Below, one piece after another: positions 9,302-17,845 of a stretch of 64,000 nucleotides of DNA. Positions within the stretch are counted from its first letter, which is position 1, and the number at the start of each line of letters is the position of its first letter. The stretch lies in assembly GCF_000165485.1 (NCBI RefSeq), contig NC_014623.1:6900893-6964892 (forward strand), read 5' to 3'. The position numbers and the translations under genes are program-made. This DNA is from Stigmatella aurantiaca DW4/3-1 (GTDB taxonomy: Bacteria > Myxococcota > Myxococcia > Myxococcales > Myxococcaceae). The notes beneath the pieces are model-generated. The model ran no database searches. It was not told the origin of the DNA and was given only the letters and a program-made list of their open reading frames with translations.

Positions 9302-11470
9302 TTACTGCGCCCGCTGCTTGAACAACCCACGCAGCGACAGCAGGTAGAGAGGCAGGAGCACCAGCACCGCGGGTGCCATCTTGAGGTAGCTGGGTGCCCC
9401 ACCGTAGGGCGCGCGCAGCACCCCCTGGGTCATCAACAGGATGGCCACCGCCAGCAGGAACAGGAAACAGTAGAGCGCGCCCCGGATCGGAAATCCCGAG
9501 AAGACGTGGCCGGCCCCAGACACCAGGGCCCCGAGCGCCAGGGAGATCCGCCCCAGCCAGGTCTGATGGCGCTGGACCTCCGCCTGCTTGCGCGCCCGCA
9601 TCGGCTCGGGCACCACGCCCTTGCGGGCGAAGACGTTCGTGCACTGGCTGCACAGGAAGCTGCCCATGCCCAGATCCGGATCGCACCGCCGGCACACGGT
9701 CCGGCCGCACTTGTCGCAGCCCTTGGAGGCCCGGAGCCGATCCCTCGCCGTGCCCCACAGGAAGAGCAGCCCCGCGAGCACCAGCGGGTAGAACCGCGCC
9801 ACCGGCCCTGACACGCCCAGCAGCATGCGATCCAGCTGGGACTCCACGCGCTTGCCCGCGGCCGAGCCATCCGCCAGCGCCAGCATCTCCGCGGCGGGCA
9901 GCGCCGGCGAGAGCAACAGCAGGTTCGCCAGCAGCCGGTCATCCGGGGGAACATCCCGGCCCACGAGCGCGGCATCCAGCCGCTGCGCCACGGACATGGT
10001 CTCACTGGCCCGCTGGAGTTCGGCGCCGACCTTGTCGTCCGGCAGCTCCCGCGCCCGGCGCCGGTAGATCTGCGCCAGGTTGTAGGGGGCGGCCGCGAGC
10101 GTGTTGTCCGCCTGCGCCGCCTCCTGGTAGAGGCGCGTGGCGCCATCCACATCCCCTGCGGCCAGCAGCGCGTTTCCAAAATTGGTGAGCAGGAGCGCAT
10201 GGCGCTGGCGCAGGGCCGCCGCCGCCTTGAAGTGCGTGGCGGCCTCCTCGAGCTGCCCGCGGCGGGACTCGTAGCGCCCCAGGGCAAACAGCTCCGCGAA
10301 TCCGGCCTCCTTGGCCTCCTGGCGCGCCTGGACGCGGGCCGCCGCCTCATCCGCCGCGAAGCCTCCCCGCTCAAGGAGGTAGACATCCTCCGCCACCGTG
10401 CCCGCGAACGTGGTGGCCCGGGCCACCTGCCCCGCCACCAAGGGAATCAACCCCACCAGGGCCAGCAGCACGGCCGCCACGGCCCGCTCCGCCACGGTGA
10501 GGTAGAGCACCACCATGCCGAAGAGGACGAACAAGACGGGGACCACGCCCAGCCGCAGCAGCACGGGCATCAACAGGACGGCGATCACCACCATGATGGA
10601 CTGCCAGCGTCCCACGCCCCGCGGGAAGACATGGTGGACGTCGTGGAGGAAGTAGCGAATCCTCCGGATGAAGAGCACCCCCACCACCGCCGCCGCCGTG
10701 GCCAGCAGCGCCACCAGGGCCGTGGCCACCAGGTTGGCGACCGCGGGCCGCAGGTAGCGCGGATCCTTCACCACCGAGGAGAGGGCCGCCTGGAACTCTC
10801 CCACGTACTTGCCCACAGAGCCCGGGTCCCGCCGGGCATAGGCGTCCGCGAGCGCGAAGCGCGCATAGGGCAGGTTGGGCGAGAGCGCCGCGGCATCCTC
10901 CGCGAGGTGGACCGCCGAGGTGATGTCGTTGGCCTTGAGCCGGGATTGCGATTCGCGCAGCAGGCTGGCGCTGAAGGCATCGAAGTCCGAAGCGGCCACC
11001 TCGTCCCGGAGCTTCAGCAGGTCCTTCCGGGCCTGATCCGCGGCCGCCGTGTCTTTCGCGCCTCGCGCCTGGACCCACCGCTCCCAGACGGCCAGCAGGT
11101 CCGCATCCGACACCCGGGGCGCCAGCAAAGGCGGGGGCGGCGTCCGGACAGGCACCTCGGCCTTGGGCGGCGCGGGTTTCGCAGCCGCGGGGGCCGCAGG
11201 AGCGGTGGGCGCTACCGCCGGAGTCCGCTCTGGCTCCTCCTGGGGCTCGTCCTGCGGCGAGGGCCGCTTCGACTTGCCGGGACGGCGAACCTGGCCCCGG
11301 CCCTCGTCCTCGTACACCGAGTCATCCGGTTCGTCCTCGGCAGGAGGTGGATCAGGATCCACCTCCTGGAGCAGCGAAGGCGCATCGATGCCTTGAGCGG
11401 CCGCCGGTGCGGGGAGCACCAGCAGCGAGAGAATCACCGGGAGCAGGCGCAAACAAAAGGAGTAAGGCAT
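9302..11470 (-). CDS. TPR and zinc-ribbon membrane protein
   Basis: 722 residues starting at ATG 11470, which gives a signal peptide (MPYSFCLRLLPVILSLLVL). A Pro/Ala-rich linker follows (~residues 30-110), then an alpha-helical region, hydrophobic segments around 240-370, and TPR-like repeats (ALGRYESRRGQLEEAATHFK, then NFGNALLAAGDVDGATRLYQ). Next come another hydrophobic segment and a zinc finger of repeated C-x2-C pairs (CDKCGRTVCRRC...FLCSQC), and finally terminal transmembrane helices. I do not recognise a specific function. The multi-pass layout with a cytoplasmic zinc finger suggests a scaffold in the envelope. It is co-directional with the downstream DUF4388 gene. Confidence 0.8.
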   Translation of the reverse strand: MPYSFCLRLLPVILSLLVLPAPAAAQGIDAPSLLQEVDPDPPPAEDEPDDSVYEDEGRGQVRRPGKSKRPSPQDEPQEEPERTPAVAPTAPAAPAAAKPAPPKAEVPVRTPPPPLLAPRVSDADLLAVWERWVQARGAKDTAAADQARKDLLKLRDEVAASDFDAFSASLLRESQSRLKANDITSAVHLAEDAAALSPNLPYARFALADAYARRDPGSVGKYVGEFQAALSSVVKDPRYLRPAVANLVATALVALLATAAAVVGVLFIRRIRYFLHDVHHVFPRGVGRWQSIMVVIAVLLMPVLLRLGVVPVLFVLFGMVVLYLTVAERAVAAVLLALVGLIPLVAGQVARATTFAGTVAEDVYLLERGGFAADEAAARVQARQEAKEAGFAELFALGRYESRRGQLEEAATHFKAAAALRQRHALLLTNFGNALLAAGDVDGATRLYQEAAQADNTLAAAPYNLAQIYRRRARELPDDKVGAELQRASETMSVAQRLDAALVGRDVPPDDRLLANLLLLSPALPAAEMLALADGSAAGKRVESQLDRMLLGVSGPVARFYPLVLAGLLFLWGTARDRLRASKGCDKCGRTVCRRCDPDLGMGSFLCSQCTNVFARKGVVPEPMRARKQAEVQRHQTWLGRISLALGALVSGAGHVFSGFPIRGALYCFLFLLAVAILLMTQGVLRAPYGGAPSYLKMAPAVLVLLPLYLLSLRGLFKQRAQ

Positions 11471-11619
11471 CCGGAAGGTCGATGATAGGCGAGGGGCTGT
11501 CACGACGAAAGCAATAGCCCCCTCCCGCCTGCCCGCTTACCGGGTAAACAGCCCTTGACAGGCAGGAAGTCGTCCCAAAGCGGGAAGACCCTCGGGAGCG
11601 GCTGGAGGCGAATGAACAC

Positions 11620-12801
11620 ATGAGCACGATCGGGGCGGAGTTGGAGCGGCTGGTGGGGATCATGAACCGCTTGCGCGCGGACGGGGGGTGCCCCTGGGAC
11701 CGGGAGCAGGATCTGCGGTCCATGCGCCCCTACCTCGTCGAGGAGACCTTCGAGGTGCTCGACGAGATGGACCGGGTGGCCTACGGCGGCCCCTGGCGCT
11801 CGCTCTGCGAGGAGCTGGGGGATCTGCTCTTCCAGATCGTCTTCCACGCGCAACTGGCCACCGAGAAGGGCGAGTTCACGATGGCGGATGTGTGCCGCGC
11901 CGTGAGCGACAAGCTCGAGAGCCGCCATCCCCACGTCTTCGGAGAGCGGCAGGTCCGGGACTCCGCGGAGGTGCTCTTCAACTGGGCGCAGATCAAGGCC
12001 GAGGAGAAGAAGCGGAAGACGGGCCGGGTCGGCTCGGTGCTCGATGGCGTGCCCACCGCCGCCCCCGCCCTGGCCCGGGCCGAGCGGCTCACGGAGAAGG
12101 CCAGCCGCATGGGCTTCGATTGGCCGGATGTGGCGGGCGTGCGGGCCAAGCTGGACGAGGAGCTCGCCGAGTTGGACGAGGCCATCGCCTCCAAGGACCG
12201 GGATGCCCTGGAGCACGAGCTGGGAGACGTCCTCTTCTCCCTGGCCAACCTCGGGCGCTTCCTGCGCACCCCCCCCGAGGACGCCCTGCGCATGGCCATC
12301 CGCCGCTTCACCACCCGCTTCCAGCACATCGAATCCGCCCTCCAGGCCGAGGGGGTGCCCCTGGGAGGGGCTACCCTGGAACACATGGAGCGACATTGGC
12401 AGACAGCCAAGGCGGCAGAGAAAGCGCTCCCGCCTCCGGCCTCGCTGCCTCGCGCGCCGCTGACGGCCCTGCGCTTCTCCGTGCGCGACGTGGCGGCCCA
12501 GCGGGCTTTCTGGGATGCCGTCGCGCCGCTGATCGGCTGGCACGTCGTCCAGGCCCCCCCCGGAGAGGCCCGGTATGGCGATGGCGCCCTGCTGCTGGTC
12601 TTCTCTCCGGCCGAGGGCCCTGACGGAGCGAACCCTGAAGGCCCACGGGGAGAGCTCACCCTGGGGGCCCCCTCCTCCCGCTCGGTGGAGCGGCTTCGCG
12701 GCTTGCTGGAGGCCTCTCACCCCGGGGCCGTTCAGGGGGGCAAGCCCACCGGGGTCCGCTTCCAGGACCCGGCTGGCCTTGTCTGGGAATACACCGCTTA
12801 G
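11620..12801 (+). CDS. mazG: MazG nucleotide pyrophosphohydrolase fused to a glyoxalase-like (VOC) domain
   Basis: 393 residues. The first ~265 are a standard two-domain MazG: GGCPWDREQDLRSMRPYLVE, the metal-binding EExxE of EETFE and the EELGD helix, then a second copy (DEELAELDEAI, HELGDVLFSLANLGRF). MazG hydrolyses NTPs to NMP and PPi and modulates ppGpp stress in E. coli. The extra ~110 C-terminal residues (TALRFSVRDVAAQRAFWDAV...GVRFQDPAGLVWEYT) resemble a VOC/glyoxalase fold, probably a half-module. There is no stop between the parts. The gene is plus-strand between two minus-strand runs and is followed by rpsT. Confidence 0.92.
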   Translation: MSTIGAELERLVGIMNRLRADGGCPWDREQDLRSMRPYLVEETFEVLDEMDRVAYGGPWRSLCEELGDLLFQIVFHAQLATEKGEFTMADVCRAVSDKLESRHPHVFGERQVRDSAEVLFNWAQIKAEEKKRKTGRVGSVLDGVPTAAPALARAERLTEKASRMGFDWPDVAGVRAKLDEELAELDEAIASKDRDALEHELGDVLFSLANLGRFLRTPPEDALRMAIRRFTTRFQHIESALQAEGVPLGGATLEHMERHWQTAKAAEKALPPPASLPRAPLTALRFSVRDVAAQRAFWDAVAPLIGWHVVQAPPGEARYGDGALLLVFSPAEGPDGANPEGPRGELTLGAPSSRSVERLRGLLEASHPGAVQGGKPTGVRFQDPAGLVWEYTA

Positions 12802-12811
12802 CACGCGCGCC

Positions 12812-12840
12812 TTGACGCTCGCGGGGAGCCGCTGTAGGTA
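12812..12840 (+). promoter_or_regulatory. Candidate sigma-70-type promoter for rpsT
   Basis: TTGACG (12812-12817) and TAGGTA (12835-12840) are spaced by exactly 17 bases, ~40 bases before the rpsT start. The -35 is a near-perfect housekeeping match; the -10 is weaker. Confidence 0.5.
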
Positions 12841-12879
12841 CGGCCCTCTTTGTCCACAGCCGTCCGTTGGAGATGACCT

Positions 12880-13146
12880 TTGGCGAATACCAAGTCCGCA
12901 GAGAAGCGCAACCGTCAGACCCAGAAGCGCCGCGCCCGCAACGCCGCCGTGCGCACCACGGTGAAGAACGCCGTGAAGAAGGCGCGTGAGACCCTCGCCA
13001 CCAAGGACACCGCCAAGAGCGCGGACGCCGTGAAGGACGCGACCCGCACGCTCGCCAAGGCCGCCTCGAAGGGCATCCTGCACCCGCGCAACGCCGCCCG
13101 CCGCATCGCGCGCCTGGCGAAGGCCGCCAAGGCCGCCAAGGCTTAG
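12880..13146 (+). CDS. rpsT: 30S ribosomal protein S20 (TTG start)
   Basis: 88 residues, the usual S20 length. The basic sequence begins MANTKSAEKRNRQTQKRRAR and includes the conserved KGILHPRNAARRIARL. It binds 16S rRNA early in 30S assembly. The start is TTG at 12880 with GGAG 7 bases upstream. An ATG at 12873 is in another frame. E. coli rpsT also starts with UUG, which takes part in its autogenous control, so the rare start may be conserved for regulation. Confidence 0.96.
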   Translation: MANTKSAEKRNRQTQKRRARNAAVRTTVKNAVKKARETLATKDTAKSADAVKDATRTLAKAASKGILHPRNAARRIARLAKAAKAAKA

Positions 13147-13158
13147 TCCTCTGGTGTG

Positions 13159-13179
13159 AGCGCCCTCTTCCGGGGCGCT
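13159..13179. terminator. Hairpin between convergent rpsT and lptE
   Basis: AGCGCCC (13159-13165) and GGGCGCT (13173-13179) form a perfect 7-bp stem with a 7-base loop just after the rpsT stop and at the lptE stop. No T-tract is visible, so termination strength is uncertain. Confidence 0.45.
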
Positions 13180-13705
13180 ACCAGTTCTGAGCCAGCCGCT
13201 CGTAGCCCTCGCGCATCAGCGTCTCCGAGAGGCGGCGAAGCGCGGCGAGCCGGTTGGCTTCCGCTTCCAGCACATCACCGCTGCCGGGCAGATAATCCTC
13301 TGTCCCGGCGACGCCTGTTTCCGCGATCACCTGCCCGTCCTTCAGCAGCCGCAGGCGTGCCTCCGCATAGGCACGGTAGCTGGCCAGTTGGGGAGGGCGC
13401 GTCACCCCGTTCTCGATCGTGGGTTCGGTCACGATGGTGGGGACGCTGCTCACGTTCGTCACGGTCCCCTCCACCTGCCCCTCACACGCGCCGCGTGCTC
13501 CCAGCGTTCCCGCGCGCACCAGTTCCTGGCGGAAGGACTCGGTGAACAACGTCTCCAGTCCAGGCTCGGGCGTCTGGTTCAGGAACATGGGGGCGCAGAC
13601 GGAGCGCAGCCCCTGCGGCAGTGTCGAGTCGCGGGGCACGAAGCGATAGCCACACCCCAGCCCCATCGCCAGCAGACCCCACGCCACCACTCGGACCCGG
13701 ACCAT
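13178..13705 (-). CDS. lptE: LPS-assembly lipoprotein LptE
   Basis: About 175 residues from ATG 13705. A short hydrophobic signal (VVAWGLLAMGLGC) ends at a Cys followed by GYRF, the start expected for mature LptE, although the lipobox is not ideal. Later segments, SYRAYAEARLRLLKDGQVIAE and AALRRLSETLMREGYERL, fit the family. LptE plugs LptD and helps insert LPS in the outer membrane. The gene lies downstream of leuS, as in many Gram-negatives (leuS-lptE), with one unknown gene between them. Confidence 0.8.
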   Translation of the reverse strand: MVRVRVVAWGLLAMGLGCGYRFVPRDSTLPQGLRSVCAPMFLNQTPEPGLETLFTESFRQELVRAGTLGARGACEGQVEGTVTNVSSVPTIVTEPTIENGVTRPPQLASYRAYAEARLRLLKDGQVIAETGVAGTEDYLPGSGDVLEAEANRLAALRRLSETLMREGYERLAQNW

Positions 13706-13736
13706 GGCGGCCACAGTAACGGGCTGCGATCCCGGG

Positions 13737-14306
13737 TCAAGCGCGGCGCCAGAGGCCTCCCCTGGCGTCCTGGGCGTCCACCCCGTGCGCCACCAGCCCT
13801 TGGAGGGCCGCGGCACACCCCGCATCGATGCGGCGTGAGCGCTCCGAGCCGATGAGCGCCGTGCCCAGGGGCCACCGGACCTTCCGTCCATCGCGGAACT
13901 CCAGCACCAGGAAGGAGTGGCGCCACAACAAGGCCACCAGCAGTCCCAGTATCGACAGCGCCGCGGTGAGAGGCCGGGCGGAGGGCACCAGGAGCGTCAC
14001 GACCCCAGCGAGCGGCACGATGGCCAAGGGCTCCAGGAAGAAGCGCCGGCCCAGCCTCACAGAGCGGAGGCTGCTCAGCTCGACGAGGGTCGGCGGCACC
14101 GTGGCATCCGCCCGGTACGTCAGCCGACGCCCCACCCCCGCGAGGATGCGGCCACCCAGCTCGAGCAGGAAGAAGGGCGCCTCCGGTACCGAGGACCCGG
14201 GGCGCGGCGCCTCGGGCAGCACCACACCGCATGCCTCGCAGCGTCCGTCCCGGGCCTGCTGGGGTTGCCCGCACCCCGTGCACATGACGAGGACTTCGGT
14301 GGGCAC
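13737..14306 (-). CDS. Zinc-ribbon membrane protein of unknown function
   Basis: 189 residues. The N-terminus has two C-x2-C knuckles (CTGCG and CEACG, ~12 residues apart), a small zinc ribbon. One or two hydrophobic segments follow near residues 93-127 (FFLEPLAIVPLAGVVTLLV, ALSILGLLVALLW), then a soluble C-terminal tail. I chose the GTG at 14306 (GGAG upstream) over an ATG seven codons later. It lies 12 bases after leuS and 31 bases before lptE, so it is probably co-transcribed. I do not recognise the family. Confidence 0.65.
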   Translation of the reverse strand: MPTEVLVMCTGCGQPQQARDGRCEACGVVLPEAPRPGSSVPEAPFFLLELGGRILAGVGRRLTYRADATVPPTLVELSSLRSVRLGRRFFLEPLAIVPLAGVVTLLVPSARPLTAALSILGLLVALLWRHSFLVLEFRDGRKVRWPLGTALIGSERSRRIDAGCAAALQGLVAHGVDAQDARGGLWRRA

Positions 14307-14318
14307 CAGTCGCTCCGC

Positions 14319-16817
14319 TCAGCCGACGACGAAGTTCACCAACCGCTTCGGGACGAAGACGAACTTGCGAAGCGCCTTGCCCGCCATGGCGGCCTTCACC
14401 CGCTCATCCGCCTCCGCCACGGCCCTCACGTCCGCCTCGCTCGCCTCCGCCGACACCTTGATCTCCGCACGCAGCTTGCCGTTGACCTGCACCGCGTAGG
14501 GGATCTCGTCATCCACCACCAGCGCCGGATCGAAGTCAGGCCACGCCTCCTGCACGGTGAACGCCTTGGCACCGTAGGCCTCGGCCACCTCGTCGGCGAT
14601 GTGCGGGGTGAACGGCGTCAGCACCACGGCCAGCACCCGAATCGCCTCGGCCATGGCGGCCTTCTCCGCGGGGGTCTCGGCCGTGCCGAGCGCCTGGAGC
14701 GCGTTGAGATACTCCATGATGCCCGCGATGGCGGTGTTGAAGGACAGCCGCTCGATGGCCTCCCCCACCCGCTTCAGGCACTTGTGGGCGGCGCGGCGGA
14801 TCTCCAGTGCCTTGCCCTCGAAGGGGCCCGTGTAGACCGTGCCCGCCACGGACTCGTGCGAGACCGCCAGCGTCCACACCCGCTTCAGGAAGCGGAAGGC
14901 CCCTTCCACCTGGGCGTCGGACCAGTCGAAGTCTCGCTCGGGCGGGCCCGCGAACATCACGTAGGCGCGCGCCGTGTCCGCACCGTACTTCTTCACGATG
15001 GTGGCCGGGGCCACCACGTTGCCCCAGCGCTTGGACATCTTCCGTCCGTCCGAGCCGTTGACGATGCCCTGCGTCACCAGCCGCTTGACGGGCTCGTCCA
15101 CCGGAGACAGCCCCAGCTCCTTCATCACCCGCGTCCAGAACCGGAAGTACAGCAGGTGCATCACGGCGTGCTCGGGGCCGCCCACGTACACGTCCACGGG
15201 TAGCCAGCGCCGGGCCTCTGCCGCGTCGAACGGCGCCTCCGCATAGCGGGGCGACAGGTAGCGCGCGAAGTACCAGCAGGAGTCGACGAAGGTGTCCATC
15301 GTCTCTGCCTCCCGGCGCGCCGGGCCTCCACACCGGGGACAGGTGGTGTTCACCCACGAGGCCACCTTCGCCAGGGGCGGCTCTCCCTTGCCGGTCAACA
15401 CCGCCTGGGTGTCGATCTCTGGCAGGCGCACCGGCAGCTGCTCCACCGGCACGGGAATGCCGCGGCGGTCCGGATCACACTTCTCGCAGTAGACGATGGG
15501 GATGGGCGTGCCCCAGTAGCGCTGGCGGCTGAAGCCCCAGTCCTTCTGGCGGTACGTCACCGTGGCCTTGCCCCGGCCCTCGGCCTCCAGCTTCGCGGAC
15601 AGCCGGCGCCGGGCCTCCGCCGAGGCCTGGCCGGAGAACTCCCCGGAATCCGACAGCACCCCGTCCTCGGTGAAGGCGGCCTCCAGCGCCTCCCCCGCGG
15701 GCAGCTTCTCCCCGCTCGCTGGCTGCACCACCGGCTTCACGGGCAGGCCGTACTTGCGCGCGAAGTCAAAGTCGCGCTCATCGTGGGCCGGCACGCTCAT
15801 CACCGCCCCGGTGCCGTAGTCCGACAGCACGAAGTTGGCGATCCAGATGGGCACGGGCTGGCCCGTGAAGGGGTTGAGCGCGTACGCCCCGGTGAAGACA
15901 CCCTCCTTCACCGCGCCCTCCGCCAGCCGGTCCGTCTTGCTGGTGGCGGCCATCTTCGCCACGAAGGCACTCACCTCGGCCTGGCGCTCCGGCGCCGTCA
16001 CCTTCGCCACCAGCTTGTGGTCCGGCGCCAGCACCACGTAGGTGCAGCCGAACACGGTGTCGATGCGCGTGGTGAAGACCCGGATCTTCTCGCCGCTGCC
16101 CTGCACCGCGAAGTCGGCCTCGGCGCCTTCCGAGCGGCCGATCCAGTTGCGCTGCATGCTGGTGATGCGCTCGGGCCACTCCTTCAGGGTGTCCAGACCG
16201 TCCAGAAGCACCTGCGAGTACTTCGTGATGCGGAACGCCCACTCGGGCATCTCCTTGTCCAGCACCGGCGAGTCGCAGCGCTCGCACGTCCCATCCTTCA
16301 CCTGCTCGTTGGCGATGACGGTGAGACAGCCCGTACACCAGTTCACCTTGCTGAAGCGCCGGTAGACCAGCCCCCGCTCCAGCATCTGGATGAAAAACCA
16401 CTGGTTCCAGCGGTAGTACTCGGGCTGGCTGGTGTTCACCTCGCGCGCCCAGTCGTAGCAATAGCCCAGCGAGCGGATCTCCTCCTTGAAGGAGGTGATG
16501 TTCTCCTGGGTGCGGACCGCCGGATGCACGCCGTCCTTGATGGCCGCGTTCTCCGCCGGCAGACCGAAGGCGTCCCACCCCATGGGGTGCAGCACGTCGT
16601 AGCCCTTCATCTGGAAGTAGCGCGCGTACACGTCCCCGATGAGGTAGTTGCGCACATGCCCCATGTGCATCTTGCCGCTGGGGTACGGAAGCATCTCGAG
16701 GATGTACTTCTTGGGAGCCCCCGGCCGCATCCCGGCCCGGAACACGCCCGCCTCTTCCCAACGGGTCTGCCACTTACCTTCAATCGCCTGCGGCTCGTAA
16801 CGCTCGTTCATCGCCAT
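14319..16817 (-). CDS. leuS: Leucyl-tRNA synthetase
   Basis: Class I aminoacyl-tRNA synthetase of ~832 residues. The HIGH-type signature is HMGH in PYPSGKMHMGHVRNY near the N-terminus, and the KMSKS loop is KMSKR in GRKMSKRWGN. A CP1 editing domain and zinc-binding Cys pairs (CTGC...CERC and CPRC) are present. ATG at 16817 or 16811 (MNERYEPQ) is the likely start; the frame continues upstream for 56 residues without conservation. Downstream on the same strand are the zinc-ribbon gene and lptE. Confidence 0.97.
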   Translation of the reverse strand: MAMNERYEPQAIEGKWQTRWEEAGVFRAGMRPGAPKKYILEMLPYPSGKMHMGHVRNYLIGDVYARYFQMKGYDVLHPMGWDAFGLPAENAAIKDGVHPAVRTQENITSFKEEIRSLGYCYDWAREVNTSQPEYYRWNQWFFIQMLERGLVYRRFSKVNWCTGCLTVIANEQVKDGTCERCDSPVLDKEMPEWAFRITKYSQVLLDGLDTLKEWPERITSMQRNWIGRSEGAEADFAVQGSGEKIRVFTTRIDTVFGCTYVVLAPDHKLVAKVTAPERQAEVSAFVAKMAATSKTDRLAEGAVKEGVFTGAYALNPFTGQPVPIWIANFVLSDYGTGAVMSVPAHDERDFDFARKYGLPVKPVVQPASGEKLPAGEALEAAFTEDGVLSDSGEFSGQASAEARRRLSAKLEAEGRGKATVTYRQKDWGFSRQRYWGTPIPIVYCEKCDPDRRGIPVPVEQLPVRLPEIDTQAVLTGKGEPPLAKVASWVNTTCPRCGGPARREAETMDTFVDSCWYFARYLSPRYAEAPFDAAEARRWLPVDVYVGGPEHAVMHLLYFRFWTRVMKELGLSPVDEPVKRLVTQGIVNGSDGRKMSKRWGNVVAPATIVKKYGADTARAYVMFAGPPERDFDWSDAQVEGAFRFLKRVWTLAVSHESVAGTVYTGPFEGKALEIRRAAHKCLKRVGEAIERLSFNTAIAGIMEYLNALQALGTAETPAEKAAMAEAIRVLAVVLTPFTPHIADEVAEAYGAKAFTVQEAWPDFDPALVVDDEIPYAVQVNGKLRAEIKVSAEASEADVRAVAEADERVKAAMAGKALRKFVFVPKRLVNFVVG

Positions 16818-17017
16818 ATGGTCGTTGCGACTCTTATGAGAGGCCCGCGCCCCAAGCAACAAGCGAGCCGGCCCCTGCACCTGCCCGCCTGTCCGCCCCG
16901 GCGCCGGGAAAGACACACAAATATCACGGGAACCGTGCCGGACTGGCGTGGTAGCCCCCGCTCCGTTGCACTTTTCACCTTGCACGAGGGCAGACAGCCC
17001 ACGAAAGGCCTCTCTTC

Positions 17018-17785
17018 ATGACGTCTCTTTCCCTCAAGCCATTCCTGGGTGCCGTGGTCCTGCTCTCCGCGCCCGTATCCCTGGCCGACAGCACCACCAC
17101 CATTCCCGCCTTCGAGGCGCAGGTGGCCACGGCCCGGGGCGCCGCCAGCCCGGGGGAGTCCACCGTCGTCCGTGCGGAACTGTCCCAGGCGCTCAGCCTC
17201 TTTCTCTCCGATGACGGCACGGTGGACGCCCAGGAGCGCACTTACCTGGGGACCCGGCTCGGGGATGCCGCGTTTCTGACCGGCATCGATGCTTCCGCCT
17301 GGCAATACTTCACGGACTTCTACCACCTGAACGACGGCGCCACGGTCCCGGCCGTGCCGCACCTGTGGTGGCCTGGCAGCACTCCCGAGGAGCTTTATGG
17401 CGTCAGTGGCCCGCTCGCCGACGCATCCGAGATCCGGGATGGCTATGTCGAAGGGATCGCCAATCAGCTCACGCTGGTTCACGCGGCCTACACGTCCTTC
17501 GGCATCGACCGGCAGCCCAGCCACTTCGTCCCCATCGACACGAACGAACTCATCGCGCAACTCAGCGTCCGCTATGACGGCCAGACCGTGTCCGAGGAGG
17601 AAGTGAACGGCGCGGCGGCCTACATCACGTGGATCTCCCGCAACAGCCACCTGCTCTACAAGGCCACCTGGTTCTGTGCCCACTGCGGGGGCGGACCGGG
17701 CGACATGGGCGGCTCCATTTTCGCCGCGGTGAGCACGGATCGCCGCCGGGTGCGCATGGTGCGGGTCCGCACCTGGGTCGAGTAG
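17018..17785 (+). CDS. Secreted protein of unknown function
   Basis: 255 residues with a signal peptide (MTSLSLKPFLGAVVLLSAPVSLA). The mature part is acidic and mostly helical by inspection, with no transmembrane segment. Two close cysteines (CAHCGGG, ~residues 221-227) could form a disulphide or metal site. I recognise no family. It is divergent from leuS and convergent with glpD, from which it is separated by a strong hairpin. Codon use is host-like. Confidence 0.7.
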   Translation: MTSLSLKPFLGAVVLLSAPVSLADSTTTIPAFEAQVATARGAASPGESTVVRAELSQALSLFLSDDGTVDAQERTYLGTRLGDAAFLTGIDASAWQYFTDFYHLNDGATVPAVPHLWWPGSTPEELYGVSGPLADASEIRDGYVEGIANQLTLVHAAYTSFGIDRQPSHFVPIDTNELIAQLSVRYDGQTVSEEEVNGAAAYITWISRNSHLLYKATWFCAHCGGGPGDMGGSIFAAVSTDRRRVRMVRVRTWVE

Positions 17786-17803
17786 GCCACCCCCTGAAGC
17801 TCC

Positions 17804-17834
17804 GCCCCCTGCCAGGAACCCCCAGGCAGGGGGC
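17804..17834. terminator. Bidirectional hairpin between convergent genes
   Basis: GCCCCCTGCC (17804-17813) and GGCAGGGGGC (17825-17834) form a perfect 10-bp stem with an 11-base loop between the 17018 gene and glpD. It lacks a clear T-tract but is ideally placed. Confidence 0.6.
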
Positions 17835-17845
17835 CGGGCGTCGTC

